Shown here: piece after piece, positions 9,007 through 19,700 of the stretch | Numbering within the stretch: the first letter of the stretch is position 1 | Layout: each line of letters opens with the position of its first letter | NCBI GenBank assembly: GCA_010015745.1 | Contig: ML978359.1 | Location: forward strand, 1 to 32,784 | Source: Setomelanomma holmii | Lineage: Eukaryota; Ascomycota; Dothideomycetes; Pleosporales; Phaeosphaeriaceae | DNA: 32,784 nt | Reading direction: 5' to 3' | Program-made: the position numbers and the translations under genes | Notes under the pieces: generated by a model | Databases searched by the model: none | What the model was told of the DNA's origin: nothing | Seen by the model: only the letters and a program-made list of their open reading frames with translations

Positions 9007-9933
9007 ATGGCGACACGATCGCGAGATCGATTCCAGCAGCCAACCGAGGAGTATGGCACATCAACTCGTATGAGGTGGCTGTGTGCTAATTCTGCTATGA
9101 TCTCTTGACCTCAGGTCGTTACTCAGACCTCACTATTACCTGTGGTGAAGACACACACAAAGCTCACGAAGCTATAGTCTGTACTCGGTGTGCTTTCTCC
9201 GAGCGAGCCGAGAGGTTTCCATTAGGCGTGGTATGCTCGTTAAGCCTCTCGTAAATGTTTTCGCGTCAATACTGATCCAGGGTTCAGGACGCAGCGGCAA
9301 ACGTCATCAACCTTCCCAACGACGAACCTGCTGCCATCTAGCTACTCCTCCAATACCTTTACACGGGGCGAATATGATCCAAAGCTGCCGTCTGTTGGCT
9401 TCAGAATGCCACCTACGAGGCCGTTACCGGCGCGGTTCCCACACACGTGTCGCATTATCAGCTGGGGTTGTCAAGTAGAACTCTGCACTCACCATATCTG
9501 CCGAACCGTATGCTGTCGAGACTTCATCTGCAACATCTGCGCACAGATCGCTGACTTCAATTCTGGCCAAATGCTCCTCCACTCGGTGATGTACGAGCTC
9601 GCCGACAAGTACGAGGTCGTGGGTCTCAAAAGGCTAACGCAGGACAAGCTCCGTCTTGCATGTCGTGTGTTTTGGAACAAGTACGCCGAGTTTGCGGAAG
9701 CAGCTGAGCACGTCTTCGAATCGACGCCGGACAGCGATGAAGGGCTTAGAAACTGCATTCGCGATACGATTACGGAACATCGAGAGCTCATCGTTGAGGA
9801 CCACGTGAAGGAGTTCCTACGGAAGCAGCGCGAGTTGATGTATGAGCTGCTGGCTCAGGGTCTTGAGCCACCCTCCGATTCGACGATGCGTGATGACGAG
9901 ATGCTTCAGGATGAGGACGACATTTTCCCTTGA
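9007..9933 (+). pseudogene. BTB/POZ protein, copy D (disrupted)
   Basis: ATG 9007 starts MATRSRDRF. The BTB core follows as LLTSGRYSDLTITCGED, but the expected CAG acceptor just before it reads ATCT, so the first intron's 3' site appears lost. A second, clean intron (9231-9287, GTATGC...CAG) follows FPLGV. Exon 3 reads DAAANVINLPNDEPAAI, then TAG (9339-9341), then LLLQYLYTG. One extra base near 9363-9367 shifts the frame. From 9406 the frame is open to TGA 9931-9933, holding FPHTC, the Cys/His linker (CTHHIC, then CNIC), the C-terminal domain (YELADKYEVVGLKRLTQDKLRLACRVFW) and an acidic tail. At least three lesions affect the N-terminal half. The open 3' half has no obvious start of its own. 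Confidence 0.68.
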
Positions 9934-10554
9934 GCGACTAAGAGCAAGGACATGAGACTCGCTAAACTCGGTAAGCGTAGGACGGAAGGATGAGTTCATT
10001 GGTGTGGCAGTTGGAGCGATGAGATCCATGGCCGAGGATGTGGCATAAGATCTGAAGAACGTGGCGGATGGAGTGGGTAGCTCGTGCGAGCGAAAGAAGT
10101 TGCGGGGGTGGAAGGCTGTGTTTTGATGCGTTGATGTAGTCGGTAAAAGTCCGGAGTCTTCAACTAGCATCACCTCCGGTCTTAAAATTCACTTCTTCCA
10201 AACACAGGAATCATGCTTTCCCAAAAGACTGCGCACCTTCCCGCCAAACGCTTAGCTCCTTAGTGCAGCGCTAGGAATAGTCCTTAGAATTCAGGTCGCG
10301 ACCTTCCCTGTCACTTCGATATCTCTCCCTCTGTCAGCCACGGTGATATACCGTGGCCCTCTGATGTTCTGTCCTAGGTTCTCATACCATCTTCTGTCTC
10401 ACGCTAGCACATTCTAGGTTTAGCGCCTGCTCGCGGGTTTGTACATAGCTTGCTCCTTCCATAGAACCAATACAACACGATTCTCACATATGTTCAATTC
10501 GTGGTCCCATTGACACCCTCCGAATCGAATAAATCAGCTTGTTCAACTGAATCA
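9934..10554. other. Intergenic, no supported gene
   Basis: Spacer between BTB copies D and E. Short frames on either strand have no domain content. The region before 10555 is C/T-rich in part and is presumably the promoter of copy E. Confidence 0.5.
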
Positions 10555-11444
10555 ATGGCAGACAACACCCGCTCAGAGCTCATGCTCACATTCAAGAGGT
10601 ATCTTGCATATAGTCGTTTGACTTGAAATCAACACTGACCATCGCCAGCTTGTTCGAGTCCGGCAAGTACTCGGACTTCGTCATTACTTGTGGCAGCGAG
10701 ACATATTATGTCCATAGGGCTGTAGTGTGCGCACGCTCGGACTTTTTCGAACGCACAGAGCGGTTTGCGATCGGCAAGGTAAGTGGCTGATTGTGCTCTC
10801 ACCACCTAATGACCAGGCGATCGACGACCGCTGACGTGCTGGTGGGATATAGGAGCATGACGAGGGCAAGGTTGATCTGCCCGAAGACGAACCCGTAACG
10901 ATCAAGCTGTTGATTCAGCACCTCTACTAGGCTGAGTACGACCGGAAGCTGTCAGACGGTGGGCAGTCGAACGATGGTCCTCTCTACTTACTTCGTCGGT
11001 ATAAGGAAACCAGGTTACCACTACAAATTTCCACATACTTGCGCGGCATTCTGATGTAATCATCCAGACTATAGTGTCTGCCCTCACCACGAGTGTGATG
11101 AGACTCCATGTGAGGAGACCTGCGTCGAGTTTATTTGCAAAAACTGTTGTGGACCTGGGGTACTACTGGCACCAAAAGGTGGTCCGACACAGCTGCTACT
11201 CCACGCCAAGATGTATGAGATTGGAGATAAAGACGATGTCAAAGGACTCAAGGATCTTGCGCGCGACAAGTTCCTCCGCAGATGTAACGAGTATTGGGAC
11301 GACTACCGCTTTACACCCGCTGCTCATCATGTCTTCACAACTACGCCCGACGAAGACGTTGGCCTGAGGAGTATCGTCACCAGTATGATCTCTCCGCACA
11401 TCGAGCTACTCAACAAGCCTATCGAGGAAGCGCTCCTGCATTAG
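10555..11444 (+). pseudogene. BTB/POZ protein, copy E (nonsense mutations)
   Basis: Best-conserved BTB core of the cluster. Exon 1 10555-10598 (MADNTRSELMLTFK), intron 10599-10648 (phase 2), exon 2 10649-10778 (SLFESGKYSDFVITCGSETY, ending RFAIGK), intron 10779-10852 (phase 0), exon 3 from 10853 (EHDEGKVDLPEDEPVTIKLL). The frame hits TAG at 10928-10930 in HLY[stop]AEYD, where copy F has YLYEAEY, so one GAG-to-TAG change explains it. The linker resumes as YHYKFPHTCAAF, with TGA at 11052-11054, and continues CPHHEC to CKNCC. The C-terminal domain (YEIGDKDDVKGLKDLARDKF) ends early at TAG 11442-11444, with family-like sequence beyond it. If transcribed and translated, the product is an 83-residue BTB-only peptide. 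Confidence 0.72.
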
Positions 11445-11910
11445 TTCAACGGACTCGCCGCGGGCTTGCTCAAGATGCGCGCGAAGGAGTTGGGTTGGCT
11501 GAAGCGAAGGCGCTGATACGGGATGGGAGTAGCGAGTGAGTTCTTGTCGAAGGGTGAACCCGAGAGCTCGAGCATCATTCAATAATATGCCTTAAGGCAT
11601 GGACTTTTGACGCACTTGGGGTATTGATAATTGGCGATTGTGAGATTTTGAGCGTGGCAGAATTGGTTAGACACCGTCAACGAGACAGGCTCTGTACGGT
11701 CGAGGAAAAATTGCATCACTACCGTCGTGACAACAAAAGATTCTTAAGAAGTCTTTGAAGTTAGACACGATGTGAAGTCAAAATGCTGCGGGGTTGTTGT
11801 ATTGTTACACGAACAACCTGCACTTGCCCCACTAGCGCGTCAAGGATTTGCGCCTTTCCCTCAGTTGATGTGTACGACAACATCTCATCAACCCCCAAAC
11901 CCATTCTGCG
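11445..11910. other. Intergenic, no supported gene
   Basis: Spacer between copies E and F. The first part continues the C-terminal reading frame of copy E beyond its stop (11445-11520). A tRNA-like A-box pattern near 11654 does not fold into a tRNA and was rejected. Confidence 0.5.
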
Positions 11911-12833
11911 ATGGCGAAGCAATCCAATGAAGAGACGATCAACAGTTTCAAAACGTACGATGAGGACATTCTCTCCCCTGTTTCGATTTATGAATGACAC
12001 AGTCCAGTTTGCTCGCTTCGGGCAAGTACGCAGATCTCGTGATCACTTGTGGCGATGATAGGTACAATGTACACAAAGCTATCGTATGCTATCAATCGGG
12101 GTTCTTCGACAGGGCGAAGAAGTTTCCCGTAGGCAAAGTGCGCCGAAGTCTGTGAGACGCTCGAAGCTTGATCGCTAACAGGCGCAGGAATCTGCAGAAG
12201 GAGTTGACGACCTACCGGAAGGCGATCCTCTTATCGTCAGATGATGATATAGTATCTCTACGAAGCCGAATACGAGCCCACTTTGCCCCCAGACTGCTTC
12301 GTACAAATGGATGGCTCTTGGACCATAAACGACACTAAGAAGGATTGGATTTCCTATAAGTTCCCACATTCATGCAACTACGGCAAAGACTGTGGAATGA
12401 ACATATGCCCTCATCATACGTGTAAGTGGGATTCATGCAGGTCTAAATGCGAGGACTTCATGTGCGACACGTGCATTGGACCGCAACCAGCAGAAGGCGA
12501 CGCTTCGCAGCTTCTTCTCCACGCAAAGGTTACGAAATCGCCGACAAGTACGACATCTCTGGGCTCAAGATCTTATCAAAGGCGAAATTTGCCCGCGCTT
12601 GCAAGAAATACTGGGCCGATGACGAGTTCTACATCGCAACAGAGGATGCTCTTACGACCACACCAAGCAGCGACCAAGGCCTCCGCGAAATACTCCACGA
12701 TATGATAGCAATACATTCTGAGCTTCTCGACGAAGAAGGAATTCAGGAGCTCCTGAAAGCACATCCTGGGTTCATGTTCGGTGTCATCAAGCGGCAGGCC
12801 AAACAAATGGACAACCTGAAATCCGGCAAGTAA
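11911..12833 (+). pseudogene. BTB/POZ protein, copy F (frameshifts and stop)
   Basis: Exon 1 11911-11954 (MAKQSNEETINSFK), intron 11955-12007 (phase 2), exon 2 12008-12137 (LLASGKYADLVITCGDDRYN, ending KKFPVGK), intron 12138-12187 (phase 0, GCTAAC branch), exon 3 from 12188 (ESAEGVDDLPEGDPLIVR). One missing base near 12240 shifts the frame. The shifted frame has TAG 12250-12252 (CAG expected) before YLYEAEYEPTLPPD. The Cys/His linker is the most complete of the set: FPHSC, C, CPHHTC, C, C, then CDTC (12361-12475). A second one-base loss near 12530 separates LLLHAK from YEIADKYDISGLKILSKAKF. The end reads MDNLKSGK and stops at 12831-12833. The intron positions are identical to copy E, which makes E and F close relatives. 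Confidence 0.7.
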
Positions 12834-13882
12834 GCATGGACAGCACTCAGACCGTCAACACAAAGCATCTGAGGGCGCAGTGGGGACTAGGTCTCTATTA
12901 ACAACGGGTACACCGAAGTGCAAGGGGCGAACAAACGGACTCCAAGGTCGCACAGGCTTCGCGGCCATGTACATCACCTATAGCTTCACCGCTTCAAATT
13001 GCAACTAGTATATCTCAACTGCTCACTAAGAATGAATATAAATCAACAAGAGCTAGTTCTGCAAACACATCTACTCTAACATTGTAATCCCAAAACAAAA
13101 CCCTCTCACTGTGCACGAATTCATAGACTACACATCTCAGAATCCTCCCAAACCTAGCTCTGAGCCTAGTCGTACGCCCTTGCTCGTGCTAGGCTCCCAT
13201 ACTACCCGTTACCTTACTCTCTCATACCACATCGCCATCGCAATCAAGCCCCATATACACACTACCCACGACTCACCACATCCATCGCCATGCCCGTTGC
13301 ATGCGTGTACTCCATCAGCAGCCAGCCTCGATTGCTCGCAACGTTCGTTCCCTCCAGCAAAAGTCTTACATACAAGCTCGAACGTGCCCGCAATTCTCAA
13401 CCTGTGCAGTGTCGAGAATCTTCATCACCACTTCGATACGTCGCATAAAAAACACCACAATGATACCACCCCGAACCCACAAGTCGTGTGATAAGGAGTG
13501 GCATATGGGCTGAGAAAGATCAAAGCTTAGATGCGAGCATGTTTGCGCAAGGTACCTAGCATCAACATCACCAAGAGATATTACAACAAAAGGGCACTCC
13601 GACACAGGATCAAGGCGAAGCAAAAGTGGCGAGGAGACAAAGATGCATTTACGCTATCCAGCAACTCAGATTTGACGTTTCACGATGCGACCAACAAGTC
13701 CAGCAAAATACAATACAGTCAACTTGTGCCCAGAGAGGTAGGAAATATATGCACCATATGAAAAATCTGACGCCAGTTCCTAGCAAGGCGGAGTATGCCT
13801 ACTGATGACCCTTGATGAAGATGATGTAGCTCCAATATGACCTTTGTAGCTAGCAATGTATGTTTCACACATGTGTAACTTT
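12834..13882. other. Intergenic, no supported gene
   Basis: Separates the BTB cluster from the protease. Frames at 13111-13491 and 13531-13761 lack domains and start evidence. The right-hand part should contain the 3' UTR of the minus-strand protease, whose stop is at 13883-13885. Confidence 0.5.
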
Positions 13883-15865
13883 CTACTCGCGGGCGACGCG
13901 ATCCTTGAACTCGTTAAAGAGCGACTCCATCTCCTCAGCGACGAAGTCCTCGATCTCGTGTTCAAGCTTCTCAAGCTTGGAGCCTGTGCGGCCAGCGGCT
14001 GTCTTAGCCTTCTCGTACTCACCCTCAATGTCCTTCTCGATCTCGGACAGGGAAGGGATGGTGATACGGAACTCAGACTCCTCCTTCTCGCCGGCCTTCT
14101 TGACGGTGTAGCTACCCTTCTTGATGATGCTACTGTAGTTGGAGGCACCACCGCCGTTCCAGGCGAGGATGTTCTTGGTGTTGCTGGGAACGTCTGAGAG
14201 AGCATCGACGGTGGCAATGGAGACAAGGTTAGCCTTGAGCTTCTTGGGGGTGATGTCGGCAACAGCGAAGGCAGAGTCCTTGGAAGGCTGGAGAGACAGC
14301 AGGTAGGCAAGGAGACCAGCAATGTGGGGAGAGGCCATGGAGGTTCCGGAGATGGTGTTGGTGGCGTGCTCAGAGCCGATCCAGGTGGAAAGGATGTTGA
14401 GACCAGGGGCGAAGATGTCGTTGCACTTTCCGTAGTTGGAGAAGTAGGCACGCTCGTCAAGAAGAGTGGAGGCACCGACGGTGACGGCGTTCTCAGCAGC
14501 GGCAGGGGAGTAGTTGCAAGAGTCGGCGTTGTCATTACCGGCAGCGACTGCGAAGTGGATACCGGCATCGACGGCGGCGTTGACAGCGAGATCGAGAGTG
14601 GTGGACTTGCCACCACCCAAGCTCATGTTGGCGGCACTGCCCTTGAAGCCCTTCTTCTTCCCATCCTTGGCCTTCTTGACGGCCTCCTTGTGGGCAGTAA
14701 CTGCGTACTCGACACCCTTGACGACGTCTGACATGGTGCCGGAGCCGTTGGAGCGGAGCACCTTGACGGCGTACACGTTGGCCTTCTTGGCAACACCGTA
14801 GCGCTTTCCAGCGACGGTACCAGAGCAGTGAGTGCCGTGACCGTTGCCATCCTCATCGGCATCGCCGCTAGGGATGGTCTTGCCCCAGTGTGCGCGACCC
14901 TCGAAATCGACGTGCTTGTAGTTGGTGCCAGTGTCGATGACGTAGACGTCAACACCCTCACCGCCGTCGGCAGCGTAGAGGTACTTGTTCCAGGTGCCGA
15001 AGCTCAGCGAGTCGCGGTGCGAGATACGGGCGAGACCCCAGGGGGCGTTCTTCTCGGTCTCGTAGTCCTCATCCTTGTTGCCCATGGTGTGGACCTCTGA
15101 GTCGCGCTCGATGTAGTCGACCTATTACGTGTTAGCGTTGCTGCACAGCGGGTACCTGAGCACCTAGGTACTCATCACGTGCGATTGCGACTGATGGCGT
15201 GTCCCGGCACTGCCTGCGGAGATAAGGCCAGCAGTGCGCGCGGAGCTGGCTCCAAGAGCATAGGAGCTGGGACTTGCGGCAAGCTGTCGGAGAATCGCTG
15301 CGAGCTCAGCAACTCCCATCTCAAGTGCTGTCGGTCGGATGTGCACAGCTCGGGCCGTGCTCCTCAGGACGTGGCAAAGCTCGGCTCAAGGCAGCAGCCC
15401 AAGGTCTGAAGCGCCCTCGAGCTGCGACACTCCCAGATGGGCGTGCCGAGCTCGAGCAGATCGCGTAGGCTAGGGAAATGGGTGAACACTTACATCTGGG
15501 TGCCTGCGGATGGCCTCAATGGTCTCATCGTCAAAGTGACCTGAGTAGCCAACCATTCCGCCAATGATGTTGTATGTGTGCTTTAGGCCGTCGAACACCT
15601 CAGTCGTGACAGGGAACTGGGAGCGCTTTCGCAGCTCCATGCGCTCGCTCTCCTTCTTTGTGTGGATGCTCTGCACCCAGTTGTGGTGCTCCTTTGCATG
15701 GTGGTCCTTGACGTGCTTCTTGAACACGACCATGTACGAGTTCGGGATCTCCTTAGATTGCGTTGACGACAGAATGGGAGCCGCGTCCTTGTGAATGGTG
15801 CCGACTTGCAGCATAGGTGACGCAGCGGCAAGCGCCGGTAGCAGCGACAAGGCAGAGTACCTCAT
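13883..15865 (-). CDS. Subtilisin-like vacuolar serine protease (S8, proteinase K family)
   Basis: Two exons on the minus strand: 15865-15494 (124 codons) and 15121-13883 (412 codons), 536 residues in all. They are joined in phase 0 by a 372-bp intron with GTAAGT, a GCTAAC branch and TAG. Residues 1-16 are a signal peptide. An inhibitor-I9 propeptide spans roughly 40-135 (SYMVVFKKHV to HPDVDYIERDSEV, the last part created by the splice). The catalytic triad is Asp187 (VIDTGTNYKHVDFEGR), His219 (GNGHGTHCSGT) and Ser385 (SGTSMASPH), with oxyanion Asn320 (AAGNDNADSCNYSP). The charged C-terminal extension of about 90 residues is typical of the vacuolar PrbA/Alp2/Pen ch 18 branch rather than the secreted Alp1 type. 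Members mature in the vacuole, degrade protein during starvation and autophagy, and are known fungal allergens. Everything expected is present. Confidence 0.95.
15122..15493 (-). other. Long intron of the protease gene
   Basis: 372 bp, against 46-75 bp for most introns in the window. The junction is certain: HPD and VDYIERDSEV are contiguous in this family. An in-frame stop lies eight codons after the donor. The intron is GC-rich and holds a partly palindromic GGTACCTGAGCACCTAGGTA near its 3' end (about 15151-15171). No RNA gene or transposon was recognised. Confidence 0.85.
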
Positions 15866-16796
15866 GATGGCGGTTGTCTCGCACAGCGAGAAGACAAGAC
15901 AGACAAGGATGGAGGGAACACAAAGAGATGATGGAGAGAGGAAGGCGAGATGAGAGGTATTGTGGGGAGGAGAGGGATGGGGAGAGGGTGTTGGAGGTCT
16001 GGGGACGGTAGCTATGGCGATGGAGCTCTTATCTCAACCGCCGAGGTGCATGGACCCACCCGACATGACGCAGGTGACCTTGATTCGCGACGGCGGGCTG
16101 TGCGACAATGAGGCTGGGGAGCGCTAGGCCCAACGCAGCACACGTGCACGCGCTCGCCATAGTTGCTGGTTCGTCAGAGTCATACATGTGCAAGATATGC
16201 GAGCTGCAAACAAGCTTGAAACATGCTCGTTGCTGGAAAAGATGCTTGGTTGTGGTTGACAGCTTGAGCTTGTGAGACCCGCTGATAGACGCGTCCATGG
16301 GTCGCGACTTCCCAGACTCCAGGCTGCCCCGCGCTTTCCCCTTCATGGCGTGCCTGCCATCAGCCCGCGTGAACGCCTCACAGTCAGCAGCTCATCCAGC
16401 GCGGCCTCGTGAGGCAGATGGCATTGCATATCTGCCCTGCATTGGGAGCCTGGAGAGCCTGCACACACCCTCCTGTATAGTGTGATTTGTGCATCATCGA
16501 TAACATAGCGCCTGTCTGAGCACAGCTGCGTGTTTGGGAAGGCTGCCTGGGATCCGCAGCTGTCACAGATTCAAGGGTCCAAGCTCTCTCTACCATTTTA
16601 GGAACACCCGCCGCAGCTGTCTGTATACGCCGCCCTATGTAATCCGCGCTACCATATACGGTGCCAATTCACTGTTGGACGCCAACAGCATCTCTGCACC
16701 ATCCATTAATGTGGGAAGTGCACGCCAGAGAGACATGATTGTGCTCTTCCGCTACAGACCCCCACCCGCACATCCCACCACCAGCCGCGACTGAAC
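15866..16796. promoter_or_regulatory. Shared upstream region of divergent protease and BEACH genes
   Basis: The two start codons face away from each other across 931 bp. Directly upstream of the protease start, the transcribed (minus) strand is C/T-rich (about 15890-16000), a common fungal core-promoter feature. No TATA box or binding site could be named with confidence. Frames in this stretch have no domain content. Confidence 0.5.
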
Positions 16797-19700
16797 ATGG
16801 CGACAACGCGGCCACACAGATCGTCGACGGCCGCCTCGAGACTACCGCCCATGAACAACCAGATAGCCGAGCTCCGTAGCCTCACCGAAGAACTCACAAC
16901 GGCCGCCGACACCTCTCTGCCGACCGCCGATGTGCTCCAGAGCCAGAGCAATGCCCTACGCCGCATGCGCCAGCTGCTGATAGACTCGAATGACCAGACA
17001 CACACAAAGGACGCTTTCCGTCACGTGAAGGGCTTCGGTGCTCTGCTGCTCACCCTCCGCTCGCTGTCTGGGTTCTACAAGCCTGCCTCGCTTTCCGCGC
17101 CGGACCGCATCGACTTCTTCGAGGTGATCAAGGCTACGCTGGACGTGCTCTCAGACTCGCTCAATGAGCATGCGGGGAACAGGCGTTTCTTTGCTAAGCG
17201 GGTGGAAGACGGCGGCTGGGGTGCGCTGGAGCAGGCACTCGGCAGCACTGGCATCTTTGGCGGGCAGTCTGAGACCACGCGGGACGATGCGGGACAGGAA
17301 CAGCTGTTTGGCTGCCTCTTCGCCTTCGCGCTGGGTGAGGAAGCCGTGACGAGGATTTTCCGGGACATTGACAAGAAAGTTGGGGAGGCACAACCGAAGG
17401 AGGAAGCTACCACCGAGCACAACGACCCTTCAACCACTGAGATCGTCGTGTCCAGTCCGCGATCCATGCACAGCGACACGGAGGTCGATCTTGATCCACT
17501 GCGAGGCCAGATCCGGGACATTTTTAGCGGCAATGAGGTGTTGCAGAATTCAGACATCATACCCATCATTCTGCACTTTTGGCAGGGGCTGTCTGGCAAC
17601 GATGCGCCCGGCACCAGGTCGAAGCCACTGTCTATCTCGGTACTTCTGGCTATACTCGAGGTCACGAAGCTCTCAGCCTACAACAAAGCGGCGCTGCATG
17701 TCACTGGGGTCCTAAGCACCATCCTGCCACTACTCTTCGATAATAAATGTGGCGCGAACGAAGCGGGGCTGCTACAAGAGCTCGCCGACAGCCTGATCGA
17801 GTTTGGCATCAACAAGCTAGATGATGCTTACTATCTGTTCCGCAAAGCTGCGACATCGGACAGGGCGGCTGAGTTTCTGCTTCGGGGCATGCAATCATCT
17901 CGCAGTCCTCCTTTCATACAGTTTGACTTATCCTTGCATGGCTTCAGCGCCATTGAGCTTCCCGACATTGGACGACCTTTCCCACCCGTGTCACCTGGCA
18001 GTGGATACACTTTTGCAACATGGATGCGGGTGGATAGATTTGACGTCAACTGCCACACTACACTATTTGGCGCCTACGATGAGACTCAGACTTGCTTCCT
18101 CATGGCATATCTGGAGAAGGATACACGATGTTTCATTCTACAGACCTATATGGGCCATGCTTCCGGCGTCATCCCTAGCGTACGGTTCAAGAAAGCTCCC
18201 CGTTTCGAGGAGGGTAGATGGTATCACATAGCCATTGTTCATCGACGTGCCAAGGCAATTGGTATGGGCTCGCCCAAAGCTTCGCTCTACATCGACGGCG
18301 AGTTCACGGAAACCATGAAAGCACACTACCCCTCGCACCCCCCTGTTTTGGACAGCAGCCAGGAAAGTTTTGCATCAATGTCTCCCAGCATTTCCAAGCA
18401 TAACATACTTGCCTTCTTGGGGACACCGCGCAACCTTGCTCCAAGACTTGGGAGGAACGTGCTCACCTCCAAGCTGTCTGTGGCCTCGTTTCATCTCTTT
18501 TCAGAGTCACTATCAGATGAGCTAATTGCAGTATATAACAAACTCGGCCCACGATATTGTGGCAATTTTCAGGATAGACTTGGATCGTTCCAGACCTATC
18601 GTACTTCCGCCGAGCTTCATGTTCACAACGAGATTCTGCACCCGGGCCGAGAGGAGCGGTCCGACATCGTTGCAGCGATACGTGCAAGTGCCAGCCACTT
18701 GATGCCTGAATCGAAGATCCTTCTTAGTTTCTCTCCTAGTTCAGTAATGGACGACGACGATAGGAATGCCATAGACGAGTCTCAGCTTATCAAGTCATTG
18801 TCGAGAGAATCGGCAAAAACACTACACAAGTATACCAGGATGCACAGCACACCCCTCATCATCAACGCTGCGGTACCTTCGGTCAACGACGCGCTCTCGC
18901 AAGCGCGTGGCTTCGGAAGACTATCTGGCGATCCCGTGGTGGTAGTGCCGCAAGCACTCGATGATGCCACCTGGCGTGTCGGTGGTTGTGCTGCGGTCGG
19001 ACTGAAGCTTGTGCAGGCTGCTGAATCATTGAACGCAATGTTGCGAGCCGTGAAGATTCTTCTTGAGGCTGTTGGCGGTAACTGGCGCAACTGCGAAGCG
19101 ATGGAGCAGCGTAATGGCTTTGCTGTGCTAGCCGAAGTCCTGCGACAGAAGATCGGCTTTGCGTTGGGTGGTATGGTGATGCGCAATCCTTCCTCACTGG
19201 ACGTAACTCCCGAAGAGTGCGAAACATTCATCAGACAACTTCTTCGTGAGATCTTGGAGTTCGTTGGATACGACGAGCAGCATCCTGAAGAGTCGCTCAT
19301 CATCAATCCCCTGGCATACCGTGTGCTTCTCGTCGATCTCGAAATTTGGCGAAGAGCGACGTCTTCGGATACCCAAAAGCTTTATTACGCACAATTCGTG
19401 CATTTTGCTAAAGGTAGCAAGCACCATCACTACAATGCAAAGCGGTTTCAGAGAATTCGTATGTCATACCTAGCGATCCATGGGAGCAAGCTAATAGTCC
19501 AACAGGAGTTGTCAAGCGCCTGACAGACGCGCTCAAAGGCGAGAGCTTTGCTCCGGAGTCTTTCAAGCTGTTTCTTGAAGCCTTCAAGGCCCTGCTACAG
19601 ATCAACTTCAACGGCGAGAATGCGAGATCGCTGTCCTTGTTCGTCACTTATGCCCTCCATGACAGTCGTGCCTCGTATGCCAAGAGAACACTACGACCCA

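Noticed and set aside
11645..11715. tRNA-like stretch: TGGCAGAATTGG (A-box-like) followed by GGTCGAGG (B-box-like)
   Set aside because: The B box lacks a base, the spacing is short, and neither D-arm nor acceptor stem pairs.
13111..13761. Open frames between the BTB cluster and the protease
   Set aside because: They have no recognisable domains, biased low-complexity content and no consistent start or splice signals.
13856..14731. Long open frames on the plus strand opposite the protease gene
   Set aside because: They are shadows of the GC-biased codons of the protease on the minus strand, with no domain content.
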